A DNA stretch of 64,000 bases, taken from contig CAQPBJ010000008.1 of the NCBI GenBank assembly GCA_948852945.1, positions 16,147 through 80,146 on the forward strand, given 5' to 3'. Position 1 is the first letter of the stretch. Each line of letters starts with the position of its first letter. Below are positions 50,432 to 59,340 of the stretch, in pieces. The DNA is from an uncultured Clostridia bacterium. GTDB taxonomy: Bacteria > Bacillota > Clostridia > TANB77 > CAG-508. The notes under the pieces were generated by a model, which searched no databases, was not told the origin of the DNA, and worked only from the letters and a program-made list of their open reading frames with translations. The position numbers were made by a program, and so were the translations under genes.

Positions 50432-51091
50432 CTATTTTCTTTCTTTTATTATTTCTTCTACTCTATTAGTCATTTCTTCTATTGTTAGTTTACTAGAATC
50501 TACAATAATAGCATCATCTGCAACTTTTAGTGCCCCAACTTCTTTATTTTTATCATTCTCATCTCTTAGTTTAATATTTTCTAATATTTCTTCAAAAGAG
50601 CCCTCTATTCCTTTTTCTTGATTTTCCTTAAATCTTCTCTTTGCTCTTTCTTCAACATTAGCGTCTAAATATATTTTTACATCAGCATTCGGAAAAACAT
50701 AAGTACCAATATCTCTTCCTTCCATAATAACATCTTTTCCTTTTGCCATTCTTCTTTGCAATTCTACCATTTTTAATCTAACTGGTACAATAGAAGATAC
50801 TTGTGACACAATTTTAGTTACTTCCATATTTCTAATTTCAGATGTAACCTCTTCTCCATTTAAAAATACTTTGATATCATCATTTTCATATTCAAATTCA
50901 ATATCTAAATCATCAACTAGGTCAATTATCTTTTGTTTATCTTCTACTGTTAAACCTCTTCTTAGTGTTTCTAAAGCTACACATCTATAAGTAGCCCCTG
51001 TATCTAAATTAATCAATCCCATTCTTTTTGCAATAAGTTTTGTTACTGTTCCTTTACCACTACCAGCTGGTCCATCAATCGCTACAATCAT
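50432..51091 (-). CDS. cmk: Cytidylate kinase
   Basis: A 219-residue CMP kinase. The P-loop is IDGPAGSGKGTVTK (4-17), LDTGATYR follows at about 29-36, and EGRDIGTYVFPNAD is at about 124-137. It phosphorylates CMP and dCMP for nucleotide synthesis. It lies between the P-loop/Asp23 gene and plsC, a frequent clostridial order. AAGGAG precedes the ATG. Confidence 0.95.
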   Translation of the reverse strand: MIVAIDGPAGSGKGTVTKLIAKRMGLINLDTGATYRCVALETLRRGLTVEDKQKIIDLVDDLDIEFEYENDDIKVFLNGEEVTSEIRNMEVTKIVSQVSSIVPVRLKMVELQRRMAKGKDVIMEGRDIGTYVFPNADVKIYLDANVEERAKRRFKENQEKGIEGSFEEILENIKLRDENDKNKEVGALKVADDAIIVDSSKLTIEEMTNRVEEIIKERK

Positions 51092-51105
51092 TTTTCTACT
51101 CCTTT

Positions 51106-51954
51106 TTAATTTTCTTCTGGAAAATGAATTTGTTTTGCAACAATTTCTACATTTGAAATATACATTGCTGTTAAATTTTCTATTTCTCTTCTTGTTTCTT
51201 TTTTTAGTATTCTTAAAACTTCTATCATATTTGATTCATATTCGATAGATACTTCTATATATAGTCTTACACCTGCTGTATCATTATGAGTTTTATCAAC
51301 TCTTATTTTTAAAATTTTATAAACTCCCTCAACTTTCTTAGCCACTGTTACTATTATATCTTTAAAAACACTATCAGAAATTGTAAAGTTTCCTAAATAA
51401 CTAAAAGTTGGTCTTATTATTGATTTTTCTGCAATATATGGTTCAACATCTTTCCCTTTGGATTTAAAAATTTGAAGTGGATCTAATAAATATCCAGAAA
51501 AATCTTTTTTTATTTCAAAAGTCGGAACTGGTATAACATGTTTTCCTTGCGTCACGCGTATTCTTCTTGCTGTATCCATTTCGTCTTGTGTAGCAACTTC
51601 ATTGATATATATTCTTTCTGAAATTGGTGGCAAGCCAAGATTTGCTGCAATTTTATCTACCATTCCATCTGAAGTTCCTAAAATAAGTATAGAATCAGGT
51701 CTATATTTTCTTATTGCTTTTTGTATTTCTTCTTTTTGCTCTTCTAATAAAAACAATGCATTTTTAACAGTTTCAATTTTAGTAGGAGCTTTTTTAGCCG
51801 AAACTCCTGCTATAACCTGACTATCTTTTATTAATAAACCATCATCAATTATATATTTAATATTTCTTTCTCCTGCTACATATTGAGCCCTATAACTTTT
51901 GCCTGTCCCTGAAGGACCAATAAATGCATAACTTTTTATTTTAAATAAAAACAT
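51106..51954 (-). CDS. P-loop protein with C-terminal Asp23-like domain
   Basis: A 282-residue cytoplasmic protein. The N-terminus has a Walker A GPSGTGKSYRAQYV (about 13-26), IIDDGLLI and later ILILGTSDGMVDKIAANL, so residues 1-165 look like a kinase-type nucleotide-binding domain. Residues 180-275 resemble an Asp23/Gls24 (DUF322) domain, with SDSVFKDIIVTVAKKVEGV and VRLYIEVSIEY. Asp23 proteins are linked to envelope stress, and the fusion to a P-loop is seen in Clostridia near cmk. Function unknown. GGGGAG precedes the ATG. Confidence 0.72.
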   Translation of the reverse strand: MFLFKIKSYAFIGPSGTGKSYRAQYVAGERNIKYIIDDGLLIKDSQVIAGVSAKKAPTKIETVKNALFLLEEQKEEIQKAIRKYRPDSILILGTSDGMVDKIAANLGLPPISERIYINEVATQDEMDTARRIRVTQGKHVIPVPTFEIKKDFSGYLLDPLQIFKSKGKDVEPYIAEKSIIRPTFSYLGNFTISDSVFKDIIVTVAKKVEGVYKILKIRVDKTHNDTAGVRLYIEVSIEYESNMIEVLRILKKETRREIENLTAMYISNVEIVAKQIHFPEEN

Positions 51955-51966
51955 TTTATCTCCCCT

Positions 51967-53463
51967 TTAGAAAGTTACTTGTGTTGTAATATTCGCTGCT
52001 GGTAAATTTTCTATTTCATTTCCAACATTTTCTTCTGGAATTTCAGTACCTGTATTTTCTGTAACTGTATTAGTATCTGTAGTATTATCTACTGTATTTT
52101 GATTTACATTCTCTGTTTCATCAGTTGCAGGTTGTTCATCATCTTCTTCTGGTTCTTCTCTTTCTACAACTTCTTCTCCTGTTTCTATATCATATTTTTT
52201 AATTCCTACATTCTCTTCAAGCATTTGTTCATCTAAAACATATATCTTGCTCTTGGTAAATGAAATATTATCTTTATTTCTTTCTGCTGATAAAATTTTA
52301 TTATATATATCTTCTAAAAATTTTCCTTCTTCAGATATAGCAAAACATTCATTTTCTTCAAAAACTAATATATCTTTTTCATCTTCTACAGCTTTACTAA
52401 CTTTTATATAATTACTATAATAAACATTTTTTTCGCTCTTTACAACAGATAATCTTTTTACTAAATCTTTTTTATATTTATCAACAACTTTTTTTTCTGT
52501 TGTAGATAGTTCTTCATCAGAATATATGATAACATCTAAAATACAAGTACTGTTAATTTTTTCATATAAATCATATAATACATCTTTTGGTCTAACCATA
52601 AAAATCGGAATATCTTTTGCTAAATTATCAAATTTCTTTTCATACAAACTTGAACTAGATATAAATATACTATATATAGATATATATTGATAATTATCAA
52701 CCATATTAATTTCAACTGTTTTTCCTTCTCTATATAACTCTATTGTATATGGATTAAAAGAAAACTCTGTTATTTTTCCTGCATCATAATCTATTAAAAA
52801 AGATAATACTTCTCCTTCTATATTAGTATAAAAATCATTTGACATACCTTCATCTGTATAATATTTCATAGCAAAGCTTCTGTATGCAGATTCAGTTATA
52901 ATATTCTTTTTAGGAGCATTAAAAATAAATAAATCATTTATTTTTAATCTTTCCCCATTATCTAATCTATAATTAAGTCCATATGATTTCGTAAAGCTTT
53001 CTGAAAACTTAACAACGATTTTTATGGATAATACATCTGAAAAATTTGCTTCAATTGATGTATTAACATTGGCTGTACTATCAGAATTATTTTTAAAATT
53101 ATTACTATCTAAAATTTTCTTAATTCTTTCTTTTATATCTGTATTTATATTATTTTGTATTTCTGAATTACTTAAACCTGAAATTTGTACTAATTTTACG
53201 TTAACATCATTCTCTTTATATTCTTCATAGTCATATGTAATAGAATTCATAGAATAAGTATCTTCAAGACTTGCTCCTTTTGTTGCTACATTTTTATTTA
53301 CATCTGAATTTGAAAATTCAGGAACTTTTTGTCCACTTTCAATTATAATTCTTGATTCATCACTAATATTTTTGTTTGAGTTCTTATATATTATTGCTAA
53401 TACTGTAACTCCAATAAGAAAAACTGTAAAGACTGCTAAAAATATTTTTGTATTTCTACTCAT
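51967..53463 (-). CDS. Membrane-anchored protein with RsiV/DUF4163-like domain
   Basis: A 498-residue protein with an N-terminal membrane segment (about 7-24). The extracellular region from about 70 to 230 has VKLVQISGLSNSEIQNNINTD and a YRLDNGERLKINDLF segment. These resemble the beta-rich DUF4163/DUF3298 domain of RsiV and PdaC proteins. Residues 230-420 are not recognised. The last 75 residues are acidic and Asn/Thr-rich, probably disordered. It overlaps the PstS-like gene by 8 bases and is followed by the P-loop/Asp23 gene. Role in envelope sensing is conjecture. Confidence 0.6.
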   Translation of the reverse strand: MSRNTKIFLAVFTVFLIGVTVLAIIYKNSNKNISDESRIIIESGQKVPEFSNSDVNKNVATKGASLEDTYSMNSITYDYEEYKENDVNVKLVQISGLSNSEIQNNINTDIKERIKKILDSNNFKNNSDSTANVNTSIEANFSDVLSIKIVVKFSESFTKSYGLNYRLDNGERLKINDLFIFNAPKKNIITESAYRSFAMKYYTDEGMSNDFYTNIEGEVLSFLIDYDAGKITEFSFNPYTIELYREGKTVEINMVDNYQYISIYSIFISSSSLYEKKFDNLAKDIPIFMVRPKDVLYDLYEKINSTCILDVIIYSDEELSTTEKKVVDKYKKDLVKRLSVVKSEKNVYYSNYIKVSKAVEDEKDILVFEENECFAISEEGKFLEDIYNKILSAERNKDNISFTKSKIYVLDEQMLEENVGIKKYDIETGEEVVEREEPEEDDEQPATDETENVNQNTVDNTTDTNTVTENTGTEIPEENVGNEIENLPAANITTQVTF

Positions 53464-54427
53464 TTATATATCCAGCCTCCTTTATCGCATTTTTTCCTCG
53501 TTCTGATAGAAGACTATCCATGAAAATCTGCAAATGCTCAGATTCACTATTCTTATTTTTTATTAAATAAAATTTTGTAATTAATGGATATGTCCCATTT
53601 TCTATATTTTCTAAACTGGCTTCTATATCATTTATCTTTAAGAGTTTAACTGATTCTTCTACATTGTTATTACAATCATATAGTAAACTGGCTTCTGTAT
53701 AATATGAATATCCTATCCCATTTTCTTGATTATTATAATTTGCTATTAAATCAGTAATTTCACCATAAACACTATCATGAAATACATCTTTTGGTGCAGA
53801 AATCATTTGAAGTCCTTTCATAACAGTTCGATTCATTTCCATTTGATTTATTGAACTATTTGGTCTTTGAAAAGCAATAATTTCAGCATTTTCTCCACCT
53901 ATTTGACTCCAATTTTTTATTTCACCAATATATATTTTTTGAATATCAGACACTTTAATAGAATCAATTGGATTTGATTTATTCACATAAAAAACAAATG
54001 CTTCTTTTGCTATAGGAATAATCTCTAGTTCAAGATTTCTAGCATCTGCTAAAGATAAAATTTCATCAGATGGATATGGCGCAATTACAGCATCAATTTC
54101 ATCATTTAATAGCTTTTGCATCGCTATATTCGTATCTGTATAATTTAATATACTATTTTGTATATCATCACTACAAGTAAAATTTTTAATAATTGATGTC
54201 ATAAGTGGCTGTGCCACAACTGATGCATCTAGTCTTGGCAATTCGTTTTTAGCCAATACTATATCATCTGAATTAGAATTAGTTGTATTTTGAACCATAT
54301 TAAGATTTGCAGATTTCAATGATATTAATTTTATTTGATTAGTTGCAATTAAATAAGTAACAATACATGCTATTGCTACTATAACCATTATTATAATTGG
54401 CATTATTACTGCAAATCTCCTTCTCAT
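53456..54427 (-). CDS. PstS-like periplasmic-binding-type protein, membrane anchored
   Basis: A 323-residue protein with an N-terminal membrane segment (about 9-28). The remainder is a PBP-like fold of the phosphate-binding type: RLDASVVAQPLM near 69-80, DAVIAPYPSDE, VFYVNKSNPI and KIYIGEIKNWSQIGG (about 165-179), ending in the MDSLLSERGKNAIKEAGY motif typical of PstS. No pstCAB transport genes lie nearby, and no lipobox Cys follows the membrane segment. It may sense or buffer phosphate or another anion. It has its own promoter and overlaps the next gene by 8 bases. Confidence 0.75.
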   Translation of the reverse strand: MRRRFAVIMPIIIMVIVAIACIVTYLIATNQIKLISLKSANLNMVQNTTNSNSDDIVLAKNELPRLDASVVAQPLMTSIIKNFTCSDDIQNSILNYTDTNIAMQKLLNDEIDAVIAPYPSDEILSLADARNLELEIIPIAKEAFVFYVNKSNPIDSIKVSDIQKIYIGEIKNWSQIGGENAEIIAFQRPNSSINQMEMNRTVMKGLQMISAPKDVFHDSVYGEITDLIANYNNQENGIGYSYYTEASLLYDCNNNVEESVKLLKINDIEASLENIENGTYPLITKFYLIKNKNSESEHLQIFMDSLLSERGKNAIKEAGYINE

Positions 54428-54462
54428 AAATAATGTAATCCTTTCTCTTTTTTTCCTATATT

Positions 54463-54491
54463 ATTATATATTTTCTGCTTTTCTTTGTAAA
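54463..54491 (-). promoter_or_regulatory. Promoter of the PstS-like gene
   Basis: TTTACA (54486-54491), 17 bases and TATAAT (54463-54468) on the minus strand, about 36 bases before the start codon. Confidence 0.55.
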
Positions 54492-54511
54492 GAAATTTCA
54501 TAAATAAAAAT

Positions 54512-54777
54512 AATTGTCAGTGGAGACGTCCTTTTTTGACAATTTATAAAAATAATTCTATATATAAATAAAATAAGATATAATTTTTAAAATTGCGCTA
54601 GCGACCAAACGAAAGCAAACTTTGTTTGCTGAAGTGCGAATTTGAGCAATCTACAATATAAAAACGGAGTTTTTTATTCGGAGATTGCGAAGAGCAAAAT
54701 TTTGAAAATTATATCTTATTTTATTTATTCTATTTTTGTTTGGTAATTGTCAAAAAAGGACGTCTCCACTGACAATT
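54512..54777. repeat. Structured repeat family A, copy 2 (reverse orientation)
   Basis: This element follows tyrS. The outermost arms 54512-54544 and 54745-54777 are perfectly complementary over 33 bases, and the right arm reaches into the tyrS stop codon. A second AT-rich arm pair (about 54566-54595 and 54695-54726) encloses the core 54589-54703, inverted relative to copy 1. P2 is AGCAAAC (54614-54620) with GTTTGCT (54624-54630). P3 is GCAATCT (54646-54652) with AGATTGC (54682-54688). No gene lies in this 348-base gap. Confidence 0.87.
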
Positions 54778-55987
54778 ATTTTACCAATTTATAATATACT
54801 TTTTTGCCTTTTCTAATTATTGCATATCCATTTGAAAAATCTTCTTCTTTTAAGGTATATCCAATATCAGAAATTTTCTCATCATTTAATGTAATAGCTC
54901 CTTGCATAATTAATGTTTTAGCTTGTCCTTTTGATGGAGCCATTCCTATATCTACAATTACCTGTACAATAGGTATATTTACTTCTGTAGTTTTAGCTTC
55001 CATTGCATCAACATTTCCATTACCTGCAAACATAGCATTTGTAGCTTCTTCTGCTTTTTTAGCTTCATCTTCTCCATGCACTAATTTAGTAATTTCAAAT
55101 GCAGCTACCTTTTTAGCTTCATTAATACGTTCATCTTTATATTTAGTCATTTCTTCAATTTCTTCTGGATCAATAAATGTTAATAATTTCATAACATTTT
55201 CTATATCTTCATCAGCCACATTTCTCCAGTATTGGTAAAATTCATATGGTGATGTTTTTTCTGAATTTAACCATAATGCACCTTTTTCTGTTTTACCCAT
55301 TTTCTTACCTTCTTTTGTTGTAAGAAGTTTAAAGGTAAATCCATAAGAATCTTCTGCACCAATTTTTCTAATTAATTCAACACCACCAATTATATTAGAC
55401 CATTGGTCATTTCCACCCATTTGAAGTTTACATCCATAATGGTCATGTAAATATAAAAAGTCATATGATTGCATTAACATATATCCAAGTTCAAAAAATG
55501 TTAATCCTGTTTCTAATCTATTTTTATAACATTCAGCAGCAAGCATTCTATTTACAGAAAAATGTACACCAATTTCTCTCATAAAATTAATGTAATTTAA
55601 ATCTCTAAGCCAATCTGCATTATTTACTATAATAGCTGCATTTTCACCTTCAAAACTTAAGAACTTTTCTATTTGTTTTTTAATTTGTGCAACATTATTA
55701 TCAATGTCTTCAACTGTAAGCATTTTTCTCATATCTGTTTTTCCTGAAGGATCACCTATTATAGCTGTGCCGCCTCCCATAAGTATTATTGGTTTGTGTC
55801 CAGCTTTTTGCATATGAGAAGCGACCATCAATGATATAAAATGACCTACGTGAAGACTATCAGCTGTAGGATCAATTCCTATATAAAAAGGCACACTTTC
55901 TGTGGCAAATATTTTTTTAATTTCTTCTGGATGAGTTAGTTGTTCTACATATCCTCTTCTTTCTAATGTATCAAATACGTTTTGCAT
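54776..55987 (-). CDS. tyrS: Tyrosyl-tRNA synthetase
   Basis: A 403-residue class I synthetase of the TyrRS type with an S4 RNA-binding tail (about 335-400). The HIGH motif is HVGHFI (about 46-51), and the KMSKS motif is KMGKT in KEGKKMGKTEKG (about 229-240). QMGGNDQWSN is the tyrosine-site motif. It charges tRNA-Tyr. The ribosome binding site is GGAAGG. No T-box leader is visible, because an 82-residue gene ends 24 bases upstream. Confidence 0.96.
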   Translation of the reverse strand: MQNVFDTLERRGYVEQLTHPEEIKKIFATESVPFYIGIDPTADSLHVGHFISLMVASHMQKAGHKPIILMGGGTAIIGDPSGKTDMRKMLTVEDIDNNVAQIKKQIEKFLSFEGENAAIIVNNADWLRDLNYINFMREIGVHFSVNRMLAAECYKNRLETGLTFFELGYMLMQSYDFLYLHDHYGCKLQMGGNDQWSNIIGGVELIRKIGAEDSYGFTFKLLTTKEGKKMGKTEKGALWLNSEKTSPYEFYQYWRNVADEDIENVMKLLTFIDPEEIEEMTKYKDERINEAKKVAAFEITKLVHGEDEAKKAEEATNAMFAGNGNVDAMEAKTTEVNIPIVQVIVDIGMAPSKGQAKTLIMQGAITLNDEKISDIGYTLKEEDFSNGYAIIRKGKKVYYKLVK

Positions 55988-56011
55988 TTTTTATCTTCCT
56001 TCCTTAAGCAT

Positions 56012-56260
56012 TTATTTAGAACTTCCTTGTTTCATATAATCTGAAAATTCATCATTTAATAAAAATCTATTTAAATTTCTTGAATTAATTCCAGTTTGTA
56101 CAGAAATTTCTTGAACAGTATATCCTTCTGTACTTTCATTTTCTTCAAAATAGTTTTTTAGTTTTTGAATATCTAAATTTTCATTAGTTTTGCATGATTG
56201 ACATACGTCAATATCTGAAGTAAAAAAGTTTCCACAACGAGGGCATTTTTTAAATTCCAT
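56012..56260 (-). CDS. Small zinc-ribbon / helix-turn-helix protein (YvyF-like)
   Basis: An 82-residue protein. A zinc ribbon CPRCGNFF ... CQSCK (about 6-26) is followed by a helical part with GYTVQEISVQTGINSRNLNRFL (about 46-67) that looks like a helix-turn-helix. The layout resembles the flagellar-operon protein YvyF/TIGR03826, although no flagellar genes are in the window. It is directly upstream of tyrS and probably co-transcribed. AAAGGAG precedes the ATG. Regulatory function is inferred. Confidence 0.7.
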   Translation of the reverse strand: MEFKKCPRCGNFFTSDIDVCQSCKTNENLDIQKLKNYFEENESTEGYTVQEISVQTGINSRNLNRFLLNDEFSDYMKQGSSK

Positions 56261-56378
56261 ATTAAGCTCCTTTCATAAAACTAGTTTCACTAATTTTACT
56301 TGTTTGATTTTGTCACATTTTATCACAATAACTCTAAAAAAGGAAGAATTTTCTTTTAAATTTTTGCTACTATATAAA

Positions 56379-56597
56379 AAAGCTCCAGTATATAGATTAT
56401 TTTAAATATTGCGCAGCGACCAAATGAAGGTGCTAATACTATTAAAACTAAACTTTCTCCAATATTAATAAAAATTAATTTAAAACAATTTTTAAATAAA
56501 CTTTTTAGCACCGAAATGCGATTGGAGCAGCCTACCTTCTTTAAAAAAGAAGGCTGCGAGAAGCAAAATATTTAAAATAAACTATATATGGAGCTTT
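56379..56597. repeat. Structured repeat family A, copy 4 (divergent, reverse orientation)
   Basis: This element follows polA. Outer arms starting AAAGCTCCA (56379) and ending TGGAGCTTT (56597) pair over about 35 bases with a few mismatches. The joining segments match copy 2 (GCGACCAAA-TGAA, GAAATGCGATT-GGAGC, GCGAGAAGCAAAAT) but the stems differ. P2 is GGTGCTAA (56429-56436) with TTAGCACC (56505-56512) and a 68-base loop. P3 is GCAGCCT (56527-56533) with AGGCTGC (56551-56557). The rest of the 366-base gap is AT-rich leader of the 82-residue gene. Confidence 0.75.
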
Positions 56598-56626
56598 ATC
56601 TTCTTTTAGTAAATGCAATAAGAAAA

Positions 56627-59323
56627 TTATTTAGCGTCATACCAATTCTTGCCTTCTTCAACTTCTACTTTTAAAGGAACTGATAATTTAGCAGCACTCT
56701 CCATACCAAAAATTAAAATCTCTTTAACTCTATCTTTTTCACTAATATCTGTCTCTATTAAAAGCTCATCATGCACTTGAAGCACAAGCTTAGAATTTAA
56801 ATTTTCTTCTTTAAGTTTCCTGTAAACATTAATCATAGCAATTTTCATAATATCAGCAGCACTTCCTTGAATAGGCGTATTCATTGCTACTCTATCACCA
56901 AATTTTCTAACCATAAAATTCTTAGACTTAAGTTCTGGAATATATCTTCTTCTATTATACATAGTAGCACTAAAACCTTTTTCCTTCGCATCTTCAATAG
57001 CAGTTGTCATAAATTCTCTTATTCCATGATATTTTTCTAGATATTGCTCTATATATTGTTTAGCTTCTTTTCGTGAAGAATGAATTTGTCCAGCTAAACC
57101 AAAATCACTTATACCATAAACAATTCCAAAATTTACAGCCTTAGCTTTGCTTCTTAATTCTTTTGTAACTTCATCAATTGGAACTCCAAAAACTCTAGAA
57201 GCAGCTTGAGCATGAATATCTTCATCATTATTAAAGTTATCTATCATAATTTCATCTTTTGAAACATGAGCTAATATTCTAAGTTCAATTTGAGAATAAT
57301 CTGCATCTAAAAAAACTTTGCTTTCTGCTGGCTTAAATACTTTTCTTAATTTTTTTCCTATCTCAATTCTAGTAGGAATATTTTGCAAATTAGGCTCTGT
57401 ACTACTAATTCTTCCTGTAGCTGTAACAGTTTGATGGAAATACGAATGAATTCTATCTGTATTTTTATTAATATATGGTATCAATCCTTCAACATAAGTA
57501 GAATTAAGTTTTGCAAGTTGTCTATAATCTAATATATAGTCTATTATCTCATGTTCACTTTGCAATTTTTCTAAAGTATCTACATCTGTTGAATAACCGC
57601 TTTTAGTCTTCTTTACAACTGGTAATTTTAATTTTTCAAATAAAATTTCTCCAAGTTGTTTTGGTGAATTAATATTAAATTCTTCTCCAGCTAATTCATG
57701 AATTGTTTTAGTTAATTCTTCTAATTTTACTTTTAATTCATCACCATACTTAATTAGCTCTTCTTTATCAACATACATTCCTCTATATTGCATATCTGCT
57801 AACACTTCTAATACAGGCATTTCTATATTATTGAAAAGTTCCAACATTTCATTTTTTTCTAATTCCTTTTTTAGAACTTCCTGCAAATTTCCTATTGAAT
57901 ATGCATATATTGATGCTCTTTCGTCAACTTTTTCTTCTGGACTTGCAATTTCAAATAAATTCATTTGTACTTGTTTTTCTTCTGGAATCTCTACAACTTT
58001 TTCTAAATATTGATTCATTAAATCTGGTATTGTATAAAGGTTAGATACTGAATTTAATAAATATCCTGCTATTCTAATATCAAACATAAAATTTTTAGGC
58101 TCTATTCCCGCTTCCAATGCCAAAATATAAACTTCTTTTAAATCATAACTACATTTTAAAATACTTTCATTTTCAAAAATACTTTTTAAAATCTTACAAT
58201 TTGAAATCATCATATCATAAACTTTATTTTCACTTTTTATATATATACTTATAGATTTAATGCTCTTTTTAATAATTGAATTAATATCTTCTTTAGTTTC
58301 TATATAAAAATATATAATTTTTTCTTCTTTTATTTTATCTTCTAATTCTTTAAAATTCTCTTCTGAAATAACTTCTTTTTCAAATTCTATTTTAGTATTT
58401 TGTTCATTATTAATGTCTTCAGCATTTTCAATATTTTCATTTAATTTAAATCTCTCAATATATCTGTTAAAACGTAATTCTTTAAAAATTCTTAATACCT
58501 CAGCTTTATTCCATTCTTGAATTTTTAAATCATTAATTTCTTTTTCTACAGGTGCCTCTAAATTAATTGTTCCTAAAGTTTTTGATAAAACAGCTAATTC
58601 TTTATTTTCTGCAATTTTCTCTCTTTGTTTTCCTTTTAAAGAATCTGTACCAGCTTCTATCATTTCATATAATTTTTCTATTGTTCCATATTCTTTTACT
58701 ATTGATAACGCTGTTTTCTCTCCTATTCCAGGAACACCTGGTATATTATCAGAAGTATCCCCTTGAAGTCCTTTAACCTCAATCATTTGCTTTGGCTCAA
58801 CACCATATACTTCTAATACTTTATTTCTATCAAATATATCAGTCTCTGTTTTTCCGTTTTTAGTTCTAGGAATATATATAGAAACTTTATCTGTTGCAAG
58901 TTGAAAAGAATCTCTATCTCCTGTAAGTAACGCAACATCAATACCTTGTTTTTCTGCCATAACAGATAAAGTCCCTAAAATATCATCAGCTTCAAAACCT
59001 TCTTTTTCAATTATAGTAATATTCATAGCTCTTAAAACATTTTTCAAAATTGGCATTTGTGCTGCAAGTTCATCAGGCATTCCTTTTCTATTGGCTTTAT
59101 ATCCTTCATACATTTTATGTCTAGCTGTAGGAGCCTTTAAATCAAAGGCAACAGCCATATAGTCTGGATTTATTTCTTCTAATTCTTTAAATAATATAGC
59201 TAAAAATCCATATACAGCATTTGTATAAGTTCCATCCGCTGTTTGAAGCATTTTACTTCCCATAATTCCATAAAACGCTCTATTTACTATACTATTTCCA
59301 TCAACAACAATTAATTTAGACAT
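56627..59323 (-). CDS. polA: DNA polymerase I
   Basis: An 898-residue PolA. The 5'-3' exonuclease domain (about 1-290) has VDGNSIVNRAF, GFEADDILGT and the QGDTSDNIPGVPGIGEKTA H3TH motif. The central 3'-5' exonuclease-like domain (about 310-490) has FYIETK where the DxE site should be, so proofreading is probably lost. The polymerase domain has TATGRISSTEPNLQNIP, DADYSQIELRILAHVS, RSKAKAVNFGIVYGIS and QVHDELLIE. It acts in repair and Okazaki-fragment processing. It follows the GT39 gene by 17 bases, and its start has AAAGGAAAG. Confidence 0.96.
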   Translation of the reverse strand: MSKLIVVDGNSIVNRAFYGIMGSKMLQTADGTYTNAVYGFLAILFKELEEINPDYMAVAFDLKAPTARHKMYEGYKANRKGMPDELAAQMPILKNVLRAMNITIIEKEGFEADDILGTLSVMAEKQGIDVALLTGDRDSFQLATDKVSIYIPRTKNGKTETDIFDRNKVLEVYGVEPKQMIEVKGLQGDTSDNIPGVPGIGEKTALSIVKEYGTIEKLYEMIEAGTDSLKGKQREKIAENKELAVLSKTLGTINLEAPVEKEINDLKIQEWNKAEVLRIFKELRFNRYIERFKLNENIENAEDINNEQNTKIEFEKEVISEENFKELEDKIKEEKIIYFYIETKEDINSIIKKSIKSISIYIKSENKVYDMMISNCKILKSIFENESILKCSYDLKEVYILALEAGIEPKNFMFDIRIAGYLLNSVSNLYTIPDLMNQYLEKVVEIPEEKQVQMNLFEIASPEEKVDERASIYAYSIGNLQEVLKKELEKNEMLELFNNIEMPVLEVLADMQYRGMYVDKEELIKYGDELKVKLEELTKTIHELAGEEFNINSPKQLGEILFEKLKLPVVKKTKSGYSTDVDTLEKLQSEHEIIDYILDYRQLAKLNSTYVEGLIPYINKNTDRIHSYFHQTVTATGRISSTEPNLQNIPTRIEIGKKLRKVFKPAESKVFLDADYSQIELRILAHVSKDEIMIDNFNNDEDIHAQAASRVFGVPIDEVTKELRSKAKAVNFGIVYGISDFGLAGQIHSSRKEAKQYIEQYLEKYHGIREFMTTAIEDAKEKGFSATMYNRRRYIPELKSKNFMVRKFGDRVAMNTPIQGSAADIMKIAMINVYRKLKEENLNSKLVLQVHDELLIETDISEKDRVKEILIFGMESAAKLSVPLKVEVEEGKNWYDAK

Positions 59324-59340
59324 CTTACTTTCCTTTCACC

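Noticed and set aside
56261..56626. T-box leader for tyrS
   Set aside because: No specifier-loop or T-box consensus was seen. A complete small gene lies between this region and tyrS, and the sequence is explained by repeat family A.
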